Below are positions 35,120 through 50,041 of a stretch of 64,000 bases of DNA, in pieces; within the stretch, counting starts at the first letter, position 1, and the number at the start of each line of letters is the position of its first letter. The translations under genes were made by a program, and so were the position numbers. The DNA lies in NCBI GenBank assembly GCA_029215795.1, contig JARDYH010000005.1:166061814-166125813 (forward strand). Reading direction: 5' to 3'. The notes beneath the pieces are model-generated. The model saw nothing but the letters and a program-made list of their open reading frames with translations, was not told the DNA's origin and ran no database searches. This stretch comes from Anniella stebbinsi (Eukaryota; Chordata; Lepidosauria; Squamata; Anniellidae).

Positions 35120-36078
35120 TCAGGCCCAACTTCTCCAGCAATTCCATCTCTTGCTCGCAAATGTTATTCTGTGTTGTTTCCCCTGCCACACAAATCTCAG
35201 AAACGCTGGGTAACCCCAGCTATAAGCAATAGCCTTCTTCCGCAGGGTCACTGTACACATTCTCACACTTTTCCGCCATTGAATAGTTTGAGGCCAAAAG
35301 TCATTGTAGACCTGTATTGGTGTTGATTGAAGCATCAGTTGTACTGCACGTCTAATTGCTTGCATTAACTTTCTTTCTTATAATAATTCGCAGATTTAAC
35401 AATTATATCCCTTGGAAAATCCCCCTTCTCTTGTTTCCAACTCTATGGATCCTTTCAATGTCCGCATCTTCCCGAACTGTTTGGGGTTTCAAAATCCTTA
35501 ATCCATTCCATTATCTTATCTCTCAACATGTTTGGATTTTCCCCCTGCTGCTCCTGGAAGGCTCTGATTCGAATATTTACTCTTCTATCTCTATCCTCCA
35601 TAGCGATTAGACGCAAGTCCATATCCTGTATTTTGATTCCTTGCTGTTTGCTTAACCCCTTATTAAGCTCGGTCTGCTTCTCCAAAGATGTCAGTTTCTC
35701 CACTACATCTTGAAAGCCAGTTAAGATCTCTTTTTGGGAGGTAAAAATCTCTTTTTTGACCTCTTTCATGATATTAGCCTCCTGCTTTGCCAAAGATTCA
35801 TTCAACATTTCTTTAATATTAGCAAGTAGTTCCACAGATGGCATTTGTTGACATTCCTGTGGCTTGGCTCCTTTAGGAACCGCTCCTGGCTTTGTTCCAG
35901 CTTTATGATTTCCACTTCTGGTTTGAGACAGAGCTGTTTTCTCTTGTGATTTCTCAGCCATAATTCTAGTAAGCTGATCCAAATTGTTATCAGATGGTTG
36001 CTGCCTTATCTTTCTAGTCCATATAGGAGAAGTTGACGCCTTATCTCGAGGCTTTTTGCTCATTTGGCATTCAGCCAA
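35120..36078 (-). pseudogene. L1 copy 2 ORF1, frameshifted
   Basis: The frame 36078-35455 carries the basic N-terminus, a coiled coil (LANIKEMLNESLAKQEANI, VEKLTSLEKQTELNKGLSKQ) and the RRM start LIAMEDRDRRVNIRIRAFQE. A break near 35455-35365 separates it from the C-terminal domain (35365-35120, with SWGYPAFLRFVWQGKQHRI). L1 ORF1p architecture. Confidence 0.88.
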
Positions 36079-36434
36079 TTACTCTGGAGATCAAGGCAGC
36101 TCATATACTTTCAACACAGTCCAAGTCTTAAATCTTAATTATCCCTTTTAAAACGCTTCCGTATGAAAGAAGGATATATTCTCCGCAGAATTATTTTCAA
36201 AATGCCAGTCCCTGGCAGCTATCCCAGATTTCTTTATCTGCTTTAGCCGCTTTTATCTTTCTTCTCCCTCCTCCAATACAGCATAATTTCCAATTTATAA
36301 ATCCGCTTTATTACTTACATTCCGTGGTCTCAAAGATCGGGATTTTTTTGTTTAAAGATCACTGCTCCGGGAGATTAAAAAGATGTCTACCGCTCACTCC
36401 ATAGTTGAAGCCACGCCCCTTGCATCAGGTTCCT

Positions 36435-36769
36435 CAAACCAAGTACCCCATGGCACCGACTAACCCAGGCACCTTTTCTTCTAGTGAATATCACCCACCA
36501 TGTAGGGTGGGTTGGGTAGCTCTGCCTCCGCTTGGGCCATGGGCTTATAGGCTTGGGACTTGAAGCATGGTAAGGAGAAAACCTGGAAGGGAGGATATGT
36601 CGCTAGTTTTCCTTATGATTCAGAGGGGCCAACATGAAGGAGAGGGATATGGACAAAGATTGAGAACAGGAAGGCAGAAGGAGGGTTGAACGGACCAAAG
36701 CAAACTGGCTGGCGGGTTATGGGCATTGCACAATTCTAGCATCCTGATGAAGCGATGGCCGTGACCAGG
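36435..36769. other. Intron spacer, unit B
   Basis: Homologous to 54596-55035 of unit C and, from about 36575, to 6540-6720 of unit A. No exon recognised. Confidence 0.5.
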
Positions 36770-36961
36770 TTTTTGTGTTGTTGTTGTGCTTTGACCCTGA
36801 AGGATATTGCAATTTTCACTTGTTTTTATGTTTTATGCTTTTAAATTTTGTATACTGGTGTTTTAATTGTTCAATGTTTTTAATTTTTGTAAACCACCCA
36901 GAGAGCTTCGGCTATGGGGCGGTATATAAATGGAATAAAATAAATAAATAAATAAATAAAT
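36770..36961 (+). mobile_element. L2-like LINE 3' end
   Basis: The 3' UTR block GTAAACCACCCAGAGAGCTT and CGGCTATGGGGCGGTATATA ends in an (AAAT)n tail at about 36930-36961. Unit A lacks it: GACCAGGTAGCTGGATATTA is continuous at about 6711, so this is a private, recent, 5'-truncated insertion. Confidence 0.85.
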
Positions 36962-37195
36962 TGAGATGCTATCCTGAATACCTCTGGCCAGCTTGGCTGG
37001 GGTGCTACAAAGCCTTCAGGTTAAAAGCACCATTTCACCCCGATGTGAAATGGGATGTGAAGGAACCAGATCTCTCGCTCCAATCGTGAGGTGCTGCTTG
37101 TAGGACGATTCACACCCTGCCTGCTCTGGTGCAAGTCAGCTCTTCAGCCCTTTCCTGCCAGAACTCCCTGTAAGTTTGGCATGAGTTTACACCTC

Positions 37196-37219
37196 TGTGT
37201 GTGTGTGTGTGTTTGTGTG
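37196..37219. repeat. (GT)n microsatellite
   Basis: A short GT array orthologous to a GT-rich patch at 6940-6960 and a longer array at 55283-55318. Confidence 0.85.
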
Positions 37220-37239
37220 GAGCACCTATTCTGAGAAGA

Positions 37240-37370
37240 GATCCTGGCCCTCCTCTGTATGACAACTTTTCAAATATTTGAAGAGTGCTATCATGTCTCC
37301 TCTCAATCTTCTCTTCTACAGACTAAACATTCCCAGTTCTTTCAGTTTCTCCTGATAGGGCTTTGTTTCC
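37240..37370. repeat. Repeat remnant of unknown family
   Basis: TGGCCCTCCTCTGTATGACA, ATTTGAAGAGTGCTATCATG and CCCAGTTCTTTCAGTTTCTC resemble a dispersed amniote repeat but I cannot name it. It replaces about 3.2 kb found in units A (about 6985-10185) and C. Confidence 0.4.
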
Positions 37371-37498
37371 AGACCCCTGATTAGATGCTTTGGCTTCATC
37401 ACTCATGAGATCCTTGAACTAACAAGATTTTCCTTTTCTTCCCAAAGCTGGTGATGGTGATGGGCAGCACAGTGAGACATATCAGGAGCCATCTCTGA

Positions 37499-41109
<3,611 letters not shown>

Positions 41110-42005
41110 ATTACTCATTGTTGCAGGATTGTTTCGACCAGACCAGGTGAGATTCATATCAGGACAGACAGGGAGCAAAGGGATAAATGGTATAGGAAAT
41201 GGGCGTGTGTTATCTTCCCCAGGACCGAGCATACATAGATGTGGAAGATCCCTGACAAGTGAGGTTACAACTTGGAATTTAGCTAGGATGTATTGTATTG
41301 GTATTTTCTGGTTTGCTCCAGGGAAAGATCTGTCACCTGTGGGTGTGATTTACGGTGGGTAATTGTTTGATTGCTAAGTGCTGCTACTACCTCATCCTCT
41401 TCTCTCTTCCAAGCCCCCTTATCCCCCTCCTTCTTTCCTTCGTCTGTGCTTTTAAGCTGTGTGTCTGACTGGAGCCTTACGTGATTAGTTTTAGAGTCCT
41501 TATTGGTGTGTGATTACTTCTCCGAGGCTGGCTTGGCGCTGTTTGGCCTGGGATCTGGAAGGTGGGCTTTGGGAACAGGGCTAAGAGCCAGGTGACTGTC
41601 TTGCAGGAGGAGGGGTGGACAGTAATGACTGCTGATTTATTTTTGGCTTGTTCCTACTTGGGCGGGAGACTAGATAGGGATGGTGCATTCTCCCCATTGC
41701 TATTTGATTCATGCTTGGAACCCCTGTTGTGTGCTATGAGACAAAACAGTAATATTGACATTGTTGTGTATGCTGGCTGAGAATTTAAAATGGTCCTTCA
41801 TGCGGATGATCTTTTGCTGTTTATCTTGAAACTCCAGTCCTCAGTTCTGGCTTTGATCAAACTGATTAATACTTCCCATGATTTCTCTGGTTATGTAATT
41901 AATTGGTAAAACAAAATACCGATTGGAGATTAGCTAATTGGCAATTTCTTTTGTGCTCTGATTTCAGTATGTATTTGGGAATTATTATTCTTAGAGTCAT
42001 ATCTC
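41110..42005 (+). mobile_element. L1/Tx1-like LINE, 5' part, unit B
   Basis: Begins with a degraded reverse-transcriptase stretch (RPDQVRFISGQTGS), then LACSYLGGRLDRDGAFSPLL and FDSCLEPLLCAMRQNSNID, and a Y/HADD-type box near 41800 (CATGCGGATGATCTT). It is the same element as 12358-14133 but about 0.5 kb longer at its 5' side (41180-41620 is missing in unit A). Interrupted at about 42005; continues at 44003. Confidence 0.6.
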
Positions 42006-42009
42006 AATT

Positions 42010-43207
42010 GATTACATTAAATCTTAATGAGTTTATTCGAATATTATTTAAAGTTGAGTAAGGTTAATACATTCAAGATGAATACTATACCTCAAATTGT
42101 TTATATATACATGGAATCCCCTTACCTATACCTGGCAAGTATTTTCAAAAATGTAATGCTACGATTTGCAATTGGGAGGGGGGAATCCTCTACACCAAGA
42201 ACATATCCCAAAAAGATGTAACTTGTTAATTTGGTACTAAAAGGGTTAAATCATGTTGCACTGAAGAGGAAGCTACTTCAAACTAAACATGCCTAATTTG
42301 ATCTGGAATGGCTGAATGATCTGACTGAGGGTTTTGGGAGACATACCTGAAGATCCCCTGAAACACCCCAGGCTCATTTGAATGACCCCAGACATATATT
42401 CCACACCCCAGAGCCATGGACATGAAGTTCTTGAAGTTTTGATTCGATGCTAATTGATTTTATTTCATTAATTAAGAATTTAAATAATAAATTTAAGTGA
42501 GAAACTTCTTTGAAAATATTGCATAGATGGTATCGAACACCAATACAGCTAACACATATTACTGCAGCATGTAGCCCCCTCTGTTGGAGAGGTTGTGGGG
42601 TAAAAGGAACGTATTTTCATTTATGGTGGACTTGTCCACATATACTGGGATTCTGGACGTTAGTACATAGAGAATTAATGGCTATTACTGGAGAAACTAT
42701 TGTATACGATCAGGAATTATTTTTATTATCAATATAGAAAGGATCTAATGTTAGTTTGAAATGTAAAGATTTATTGTTATTCTTACTAACTGCCGCCCGC
42801 CAGACAGTCATTCAACAATGGAAGAAATTGGACGATCTGAACTTATCTGCATAGTATTGAAATATGTGGTCGGTGTCAATATCAGAAAAAATAACTTATG
42901 ACTTCTATTCCAAGGAAAAACAGAACCGTTATCCTTTTACACTATATGGAGGAGGTTTATTCAACATACGTCACAACCGGGCTCACAGCAACACATGCCA
43001 GCTTCAGCTTTGAGCATTTGGATATTATAACAACAAATAAAGATCATACAGCACATTTATTATTTAGTATAATTGTTTATTTAATTTTTTCTTTTTTCCT
43101 TTCTGTTTCTGTTTTGTTGTCTCCCCTAAAAATGCATTAATCGTTTTCTTTTTTTATGTAACAGTTGTTTAGACATTAATTGTTAGGGGACTGATCACTT
43201 TATAAAA
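42010..43207 (+). mobile_element. Second LINE fragment nested in the first, unit B only
   Basis: Contains frames like LKLSKVNTFKMNTIPQIVYI and, at 42510-42737, CWRGCGVKGTYFHLWWTCPH, an L1-type C-terminal knuckle of a different subfamily from the full-length L1s here. It ends in AATAAATTTAAAAAATC at about 43207. Unit A lacks it (12785 is continuous), so it inserted after duplication or was lost from A. Confidence 0.55.
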
Positions 43208-43318
43208 TAAATTTAAAAAATCAAAAGTAAGCCTTGCACGGCTGAGTTTGAGGAAAAGAAAAAAATCAGCTGACTTTACAAGTGGCTTCGCAGAGTTTGT
43301 TCAAGGCCACAGAGTATA

Positions 43319-43427
43319 GCCCTGTTCAGAAGAAGGCACCTTCAGGCTTTTTTTCTTTCCAAAAAAGCCTTAACCACAGTGGTCAAAGCCTTAACCACCA
43401 TGGTTTTAGGTGTCTTCTGAACAGGGC
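43319..43427. mobile_element. 109-bp inverted-repeat element (MITE-like)
   Basis: GCCCTGTTCAGAAGA at the left end is the inverse complement of TCTTCTGAACAGGGC at the right end, with a second inner inverted pair (AAGCCTTAACCACAGTGG against CCATGGTTTTAGG, imperfect). A hairpin of this size fits a small non-autonomous DNA transposon. Flanking 43208-43318 and 43428-44000 hold no recognised feature. Confidence 0.55.
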
Positions 43428-44002
43428 CTGCATGAGCTAGCTAAATAGAGGAACTGAGCATGCTCAAATGCTCACTAAGAGAAGGAAAATTACTGTGTTG
43501 ACATCTCGTTGCGTACACCTGCTGATAAGAGAACGTCCTTATTCGATGCTAATTGCACTGGGGAAGTCATAGCCCTGACCAGGCGTGACTGTTGGGAGGA
43601 GGTTTTTGGGCGGGTATGACCAAATATATCCAAAGATAGCCGTGAGCTCGAGGATGGACAAGAGAGATGCAATCAAGACTACATGCCTAGGTCTCTGATT
43701 AACCCTTTTATACAGTCCCTAAAATATTCCCAAACCACATGAGCATATCATTTCCTGTTATTGGAGGGAGTAGATTTCTAATTGGTGAATGAATGGTTTG
43801 CCCACCCACCTACTCCATTTTGATTAGAAGATGGTTATCTCATCACTCATTGAGGCCCCCCACTTTTGACCAGATCAAGTGTATAGAAGCACAGATAGTG
43901 AAGGCTGCAGTAACTTTCTGAAATTACGACTTAGAATATTTTCTGAGGTGGGACATGGATGTCTTCTGTTATTAGATGCTCAAGCTGTTCACTTATTAGC
44001 TA

Positions 44003-45189
44003 AATTTATATCAGCTTTGGCAATCACAGTTCTTTTAATTATTTTTATATTTGATTGCAGTCTTTCCCTGTACGTACAGAGAACGTTTCTAATGTCAGAT
44101 AACCACCATGCCACCGCTTTTAATTTTGTAATTTCCTGAAATCGATTTCTATTTATAAGTTTGACCGTGGTGATGTTTGTCTGTTTGGATTAGCACTGGG
44201 TACCCACTGGGGTGTTTCGGGCCCATTTGGTTTGGGTTCTGAAGTTAAACAGGACCAAACATACACAGAGTCCAATTTAAGAAGTTGGTTTCGGCTGTTC
44301 GGCTCTTGCCATCTTCGGGCTGACCTGTACCAAACTTTGGTCTTTTCTGCTTAGATCTGATTTCCCACCAAGTTCAGTTTTGGAATTTTCCTGTCTACAA
44401 ATGGAAGGCATTAGGTTCTTGACATATTAAGACTGACAGAGCTCCTCCCACAATCTCAGCAGTCAGATTTGTGGCATATAATGTCATGCACATTACAGTT
44501 TGACCGCTTTTCAAATACTTATTATCCGTGAATAAATATGGTAGGTCGGGTTTTCAGCATGAATTAAATTGGAATGTGCTATTTGTCTAATCAACCTCGG
44601 GTTATGCCTTATTCAGCAAAAACCTTTGTTTCGGGTCTATGAGATGCCACCATGTCTTCTTAATAAAGGTTTGTCTAACCTGGCAAATTGTTGGCGGTGT
44701 TATACAGTTAATGCTTCTTTTCTTCGCATGTCCTGGAAATGCTCAATCGGTGCCTCCATTTGGAAGGAAGTCATCAGAAGGATAAACTTTGCATTGGAAA
44801 GCTCTTTAATATTTTCTCATGTGCATATTCCCTTCAATTATGTATCTGCTTCTTGGAATGTAACACATGGTTCGTGTAATTAGATTTTTCGTGCCCTCTT
44901 GAATGCTAAAAGACTGATACTTCCACATTGGAAATATAAAAGCTCACCACTTATAACACATTGGATTGAATACCTAACTACACTAGTAACATTTGAAAGA
45001 ATGGTCTATTGGCACCATTCACAAATGAACTCATATTTGGATGTTTGGTCTTTCTTTACTGAAGTTTATGTGTATTTTTTTTTAAGAACGTTGTAATGTT
45101 TGAAACTGGGGCTTTAAAATTATGTAGTTACACTTGCATTTTTATTGTTTTGTATTGTTGAAACTTACAATAAAAATTGTTTTAAAAAG
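44003..45189 (+). mobile_element. L1/Tx1-like LINE, 3' part, unit B
   Basis: Resumes at ATATCAGCTTTGGCAATCAC, matching 12800 of unit A. The C-terminal knuckle frame (NCWRCYTVNASFLRMSWKCS, then SIWKEVIRR) is at about 44650-44790. It ends in the shared AATAAAAATTGTTTTAAAAA tail, the joint to unit C. Confidence 0.7.
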
Positions 45190-45912
45190 GCAATAGGGAC
45201 CACCCCATCATGCAATGATGTTTTCACCACTGCCCTGATCCATCTGGTCAGCGTCCTGTGGCAATGTGGTGGGTTGAACAGATGCAAACATCTTGTCCCC
45301 ATCCTCAGGCTCCAAAACCCAAAATTGATCCCACAAAACAGGATAAGGCAATAGACTGGACAGCCCAGCAGACGCGGCATAAATAGTAGTGTTCAAGTCA
45401 GCAAGAAGGTGAGCCGTTTTATCCTCAAAGTGTTTTGCAAACTCATCACAGTGGGCCTCTGAGGGTTCCTGTATTGGATCCACTGGGTTTGATGGACGTT
45501 AACCCCTAAACCACTCAGAAAAGCCTAGGTGGATGGCTACTCAAGGATGCACTGCAGGTGGCAAAGTAAGCTTTCTTTGTTGCCTTGTCCACTATGCTGT
45601 GTGTGTGTTTGTGGGGGGGGGGATTATATCCTCCTAAGTCTGTTTGATTGCCTTCCAGCTGTTTTCTGTCCCGTTTCATTGTCCAGAGCGCCCAGTAAAC
45701 TAGGGCTGCCGACGAGAACACTTAGGAATGATTGTGTCAACTGCCCTTTGCACTTGGCAATTCCACAGTGCAACAAGGCCCTCGACAGGATTTTAGGAAA
45801 TGAAAACTGCCGCAGAGCATTCAGGAATTGCTTGGAATCCATATCTTTCTTGGGGTAATCCATGCTAATGAGTCTCCACACCCATGTGGTCCCTGAAAGA
45901 TTAACCATTTTA
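45190..45912 (-). mobile_element. L2-like LINE reverse-transcriptase remnant, unit C copy
   Basis: Paralogue of 90-840. The minus strand shows DPIQEPSEAHCDEFAKHFED, KTAHLLADLNTTIYAAS, VLWDQFWVLEPEDGDKMFAS and DADQMDQGSGENII. Frames are cleaner here than in unit A, so this copy best supports the L2-like assignment. Confidence 0.65.
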
Positions 45913-46044
45913 TTAGCATAAGCAGTTGTTACCTAGGTTCAACTGCATCACAGGTCTGTAATTCTCAGTAGACGTGTGTGTGTGTGTGTGTGTGAAATTA
46001 AAGCTTAAGTGTTTGCAAAAGAAACAGTGATCAAAATTAACAGG

Positions 46045-46239
46045 AAGCAACCAGAAGGGAGGTTACCCTGGATTTAACCCTAGTATGAGATGTGAATGTT
46101 GCTGAACAAGTTGGAAACAGTGGCCATAGGGGTATCAATTGTAATTTATGTTTAAGTTGGAAATTGCCAAAGAAGTCCAACCCAGTCATATTTGACTTCA
46201 AAAAGCTTCTCTAAACTGAGGGAACTGGTAAAAAAAGTT
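46045..46239 (+). mobile_element. CR1-like LINE remnant, unit C, truncated
   Basis: Matches the start of 985-1510 (AACAGTGATCAAAATTAACA, then VVEQ/VAEQVGNSGHRGINC-type coding). Homology jumps at about 46235 to sequence equivalent to 2080 of unit A, marking a deletion of about 0.9 kb. Confidence 0.5.
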
Positions 46240-46339
46240 TAAGTCAGAAGGTGATCCATACTTGCTTTTATAGTCAATGATCCTTGATCTGAGTGATCTA
46301 TTTGTCCGATATATACATAACATAGGCTGAACTTCATCC

Positions 46340-46499
46340 ACATCCAAAAGAGGGCAGGGCTCCTGCAGCTTCAACTGTTGTGATGAAGTTGGAATTTCAC
46401 CAGGTGATGCATGCAAAACGACACCTGCTGAAATTCCCTTTTCTATACAACTGTTAAAGATACAGGAGCCCTGTCCTCCTTTCCATATGGTCACCCTAT
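46340..46499. repeat. Foldback repeat, unit C copy
   Basis: Orthologous to 2188-2345. Here the right terminus is intact, CCATATGGTCACCCTA, which defines the family end as AGGGTGACCATATG in inverse complement. Confidence 0.7.
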
Positions 46500-47067
46500 A
46501 ATCACCCTGATTATAAAGTCACAAAACTGATGTATACATTCATTAATGTAGATTATGGAAACATGGTGTTTAGTGCCCATATGCTGAACTCGTGAACGCA
46601 GAAAGACTGTGACCATGTGCTATTTTTGTATGTGTGGTGGGCAAATATTGTGCCAGGATCATAGTTCATGTTAAGGGTATTCACACATTCCACTGGATGT
46701 CTGTTCATGCTCTAGTTGTGCTCATTAAGAGGGTTGTGAGAATCTAGCCCCATCCAATCATCCTGCTAGCATGTAAGCACAGGAGGAGCAGGAGGTCTCT
46801 TTCCCCTTCTCTGTTTTTGTTGTGTTCTACATGTGGTGGTCAACCGTCTGCAAAGGAGACCCTCTTCTGTCCATGGAAACTTTCCCCCAGGTGTTAGAAA
46901 GCCCAGGTCAGTTTTATTGTCAGAATTCTGAGAGGACAGGGAATTGTCATCTCAGACAAGCGTGAGGGAATGTTGAGGGCTGAAGTCGTCGTGCCTGACA
47001 GATCCCTGATGAAGAGACGGAGGAAAGGGAATCGTGTGCAGGCCAAGGTTTTCTGAACATACAGAGA
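46500..47067. other. Non-coding spacer, unit C
   Basis: Homologous to about 2520-3085 of unit A. No feature recognised. Confidence 0.55.
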
Positions 47068-47230
47068 CCCATCCATGGTCAGGCTTAACAGTTAAAATGT
47101 TTTAAAGTGTTTTAATGACAGCTGTTTTATGGTTTTAAATTTTGTATATTGTCTTTTTAATGCTCAAGCTTTTTAATTTTTGTAAACTGCCCAGAGAGCT
47201 TCGGCTATGGGGCGGTATATAAGTGTAATA

Positions 47231-47263
<33 letters not shown>
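47068..47263 (+). mobile_element. L2-like LINE 3' end
   Basis: Same 3' UTR as 36770-36961 (GCCCAGAGAGCTTCGGCTAT, GGGGCGGTATATAAGTG), ending in an (AAT)n tail. Absent at the orthologous unit A and B sites (about 3090 and 25465), so it is a private unit C insertion. Confidence 0.85.
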
Positions 47264-47264
<1 letters not shown>

Positions 47265-47339
47265 TCCACGTCCTCAATTAATGACGTGATTGTCTTTTGT
47301 TTTTAAGTTCATGCTTTAGTGTTTTCTTCTTTTTCTTCC

Positions 47340-48560
47340 CCAGGACAGTTTCCTTAGGAACAACAACCAGGCATGATTCAACACAGGAGCACTCCATAGC
47401 ATCAAAGGAAGACTTAGATGCTTCATGAGATAATACAGGGCCAGGACCACACAGAGCACCTTTGATGGTCCCAGGCATTCCAGCCTTCCCATCTGGATTT
47501 GGACCTAAAAGGCGAAGCAAAAGTGTGGGTGCAAGAGCGTTGTCCTTGTGAAGGTGCAATGAACGCAGTCGAAATATTTGTAGGAAAGCAGGGGGTGTTA
47601 AAACCAGAAAACAGGACCACAAAAAGTGAATTACTAAGGAATAGTAGTGCCAAAAAGCCTGATTTCATTCACTGTATTTTGACAGTGTGGTGTGGATATA
47701 TATTTTAGAACCATTTCCTGAATTTACAGATTTATAACAGCACCATCAGCCTTCAATTTGATTATATTCTCTTAGTCATTCGCCTTTTTTGCGATTCTTT
47801 TGTTCTGGTCCGACATTTCCCTTTGAATGTTCCCCTCCTGCCTTCCTTGGGGGAGAGTTTCTGCCCTAGTTTCTGCTCCGAGGGTGAAATGAACTGAGTT
47901 GTGCTTCCTAGAGAGGCAGGAAACTTGAAGAGGGGAAGACAATGGTGAGCGCTCTGCTCTCTGTCTTCCGGGAAAGAGGCGAAGGACGTCGCGTGCGGAG
48001 CGGGAGGCTGATGCTGGGGAGGGCAGGACAAGGAACCGCGAGTGGGTGAGGCAGGAGGAGGAGGAAGGGGGACGAAGGACTTGCCCGAAGGGGAGTGGAG
48101 GGGGAAAGTGGGGCAGAGCCTCCCAACCTCCCCCTTGGAATGATTGGACGGGGCCCGATCCATGCAGTCCAGCTGCAAAGGAAGGTCCAACGAGCCGCCT
48201 CTTCCCTATTGCATGAACGTCTTAGAAGTCCCCACCCGTTTCTCTCTACCCCGATCCAGCGATCCAGGGGGCGGGAGGAGGGAAGGGGGCAGTTTAGGCG
48301 GGAGAGGAGGAAACTCCACTCGGTATCGCAGGGAAAGTGGGTTGAGCTCTGTGCAGTCCATCGCAGGGTCTTCCTGCCCGCTCCAACCCCAGAGCTCCCT
48401 GCAGTCTCCATGGGGCGCTGACGATGGGGCTGCCCTGGTGCGGACTGCAGTAGGGGGGAGCTGCTTTAGCGCTGGGTAACAGGAGGAGAGCCGTGTTTGG
48501 TGTTCTGTCAACCGGCAGTTTCCGTTTCCCTCCCAGAGAGAGTGGAGGATTAGAACTCGG
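47340..48560 (+). promoter_or_regulatory. Putative GC-rich promoter or first-exon region, unit C
   Basis: Paralogue of 3720-4500 and 26755-27530, and the most GC- and CpG-rich of the three. It includes AAAGTGGGGCAGAGCCTCCC, GGACGGGGCCCGATCCATGC and a GC-box-like GGGGGCGGGAGG at about 48268. Located about 1.3 kb upstream of the unit C KRAB exon. Antisense frames up to 167 aa exist but are not conserved between units. Confidence 0.4.
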
Positions 48561-48624
48561 GGCTCTTCCAGATGGGAGAAACCAGGTTCAGCTGCCGCTC
48601 TGCGAAATGGGGCTTTTCCAGATT

Positions 48625-48867
48625 AGGGTGACCGTATAAAAAGGAGGACATGGTGAAATCCCCTCTTTATCACAACAGTTAAAGCTGCAGGAGCCCTGCC
48701 CTCTTATGTAGCTGGTCAAGAGGGCAGGGCTGCAGCTTTAACTGTTGTGATGAAGCGGGAATTTCACCAGGTGCTGCATGCATACAAATGACACCAGATG
48801 ATATTCTCTTTTCTGTACAACTGTCAAAGATACAGGAGTTCTGTCCTCCTTTCCATATGGTCACCCT
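48625..48867. repeat. Foldback repeat, complete termini, unit C
   Basis: Begins AGGGTGACCGTATAAAAAGG and ends with its near inverse complement CCTTTCCATATGGTCACCCT (upstream bases CTGTCCT). The interior contains two inverted GCAGGAGCCCTGCCCTCTTA-type modules. Private to unit C, so the family transposed after the duplication. Confidence 0.75.
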
Positions 48868-49812
48868 CTCCCCCTCCTCCCCAGCCCTCTATGCTTTCCA
48901 GCTGCTTCTGCATTCCTGACATCTTTGAACAACCCCCCCCAAAAAACCATCCTTGCAAACTGTAACAATGGAAATATCCTGAGATATGCAATTTTGTATT
49001 TTTAACTCACTTGTATCTTAGCAATCTCATGAGTTGAGTACTAAAAGGAGTTTTTTTCTGCTCTTTCCATGCTAAACACATATATTTAGGAATAACAGTC
49101 ATTTTGAGTAGAAACGGATAATATCTTTTTAATGTACAAATCATAGCATGAGCATTTGTAACCAGGTATATGCTTACTAAGCTGATCCCTGATTAAAATG
49201 CTTTTGAAAAGAAGAGCAACGGATACTGTGGCAAGCAGTGTCATCCTTTGTGGATTCTGCACTGGGGCATGGCCTGATTGCCGCTGGCACCCTCACCCAG
49301 TGTTGACCTCGAGCTCCATTTCTGGCAGTTCCGCTGCCCAAAAGACCCAGGCTTCAAATCACCACTCAGCTACAGAGCTCTTCCAATTATTCAGCCCAAT
49401 TTTCTTGACTGGGTTGTTGGGGAGATATATTGGGCAGGACCATGTGTGCCACCCTGAACTCCTTGGAGCAGATGTGGGACTGAAATGTTAACAATCAATA
49501 ATAAAATTTCTTAGAAACAAAAAGGGGAAGGAAGATGGAATGATATTTAGAGCTTAAACATCAGGCCTTTTCTAGATCAAGCACTTGAAAAACTAGAGCA
49601 TGAAGGAAAACAAGCTAGAGCAATGAAATCCCATGTAAGTAATTTATGTGGTCCATTTCCACCTTCCCCCAAAGTTTAAGGCAGCTTAGAAGAAGTAAAG
49701 CCAGAATACACAAAGGTGTATAAAGGGGGAAAGTCCCATTCCGAACAGAGAGCAGTGGTGTATGTGAGGGAGAATATTTCTGAGGAGAGATTTTCCCCCT
49801 CTTCTTCCGCAG

Positions 49813-49915
49813 CCAGAGTACTTTGAGGAGGGGAAAATTGAGCTCTGGGATCCAGGCCAAAGAGCTCTGTCCAAGGAAGTCATGCTGGAGGAGTCTAGAG
49901 CTGTGGCATCTCTGG
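49813..49915 (+). CDS. KRAB-A exon, shortened, unit C (best preserved)
   Basis: Acceptor CCTCTTCTTCCGCAG and donor GTAAGG bound a 103-nt exon. The frame reads PEYFEEGKIELWDPGQRALS and KEVMLEESRAVASL, clearly a KRAB A box in its second half (DPGQRAL, KEVMLE, VASL). As in unit A it lacks about 8 residues relative to the usual 127-nt exon, from the V-A-V-Y-F-T-E-E-E-W stretch. No finger exon follows within the window. The expected position is past the right edge, beyond the DNA transposon that begins at 58164. Confidence 0.78.
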
Positions 49916-50041
49916 GTAAGGATTCCTTTTCCTTAGTTGATGAATGACAATGGGGTGAATTTCTCTTCTTGGCCATTGCGATTTGGATGGTCCTCCACCA
50001 AGGCTAATGGATTCCAGTGGGCTCTGGAGGATTTTCATATG

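Larger units (their letters stand above)
30886..36421 (-). mobile_element. Full-length L1 retrotransposon (copy 2)
   Basis: Flanked by target-site duplications GCAGCAGGTTCCT (30873-30885) and GCATCAGGTTCCT (36422-36434), with one mismatch. The uninterrupted site is preserved in unit C (GCAGCAGGTTCCTCAAGC at about 54583). The minus strand starts GGGGCGTGGCTTCAAC at 36421 and ends in an A-rich tail at 30886. At 5.5 kb it is full length. ORF1 and ORF2 are each interrupted by a few frame breaks, fewer than in copy 1. Confidence 0.93.

Noticed and set aside
47908..48411. 167-aa antisense frame in the GC-rich block of unit C
   Set aside because: Not conserved in frame in units A and B, no recognised domain, and GC-rich sequence lowers stop frequency.
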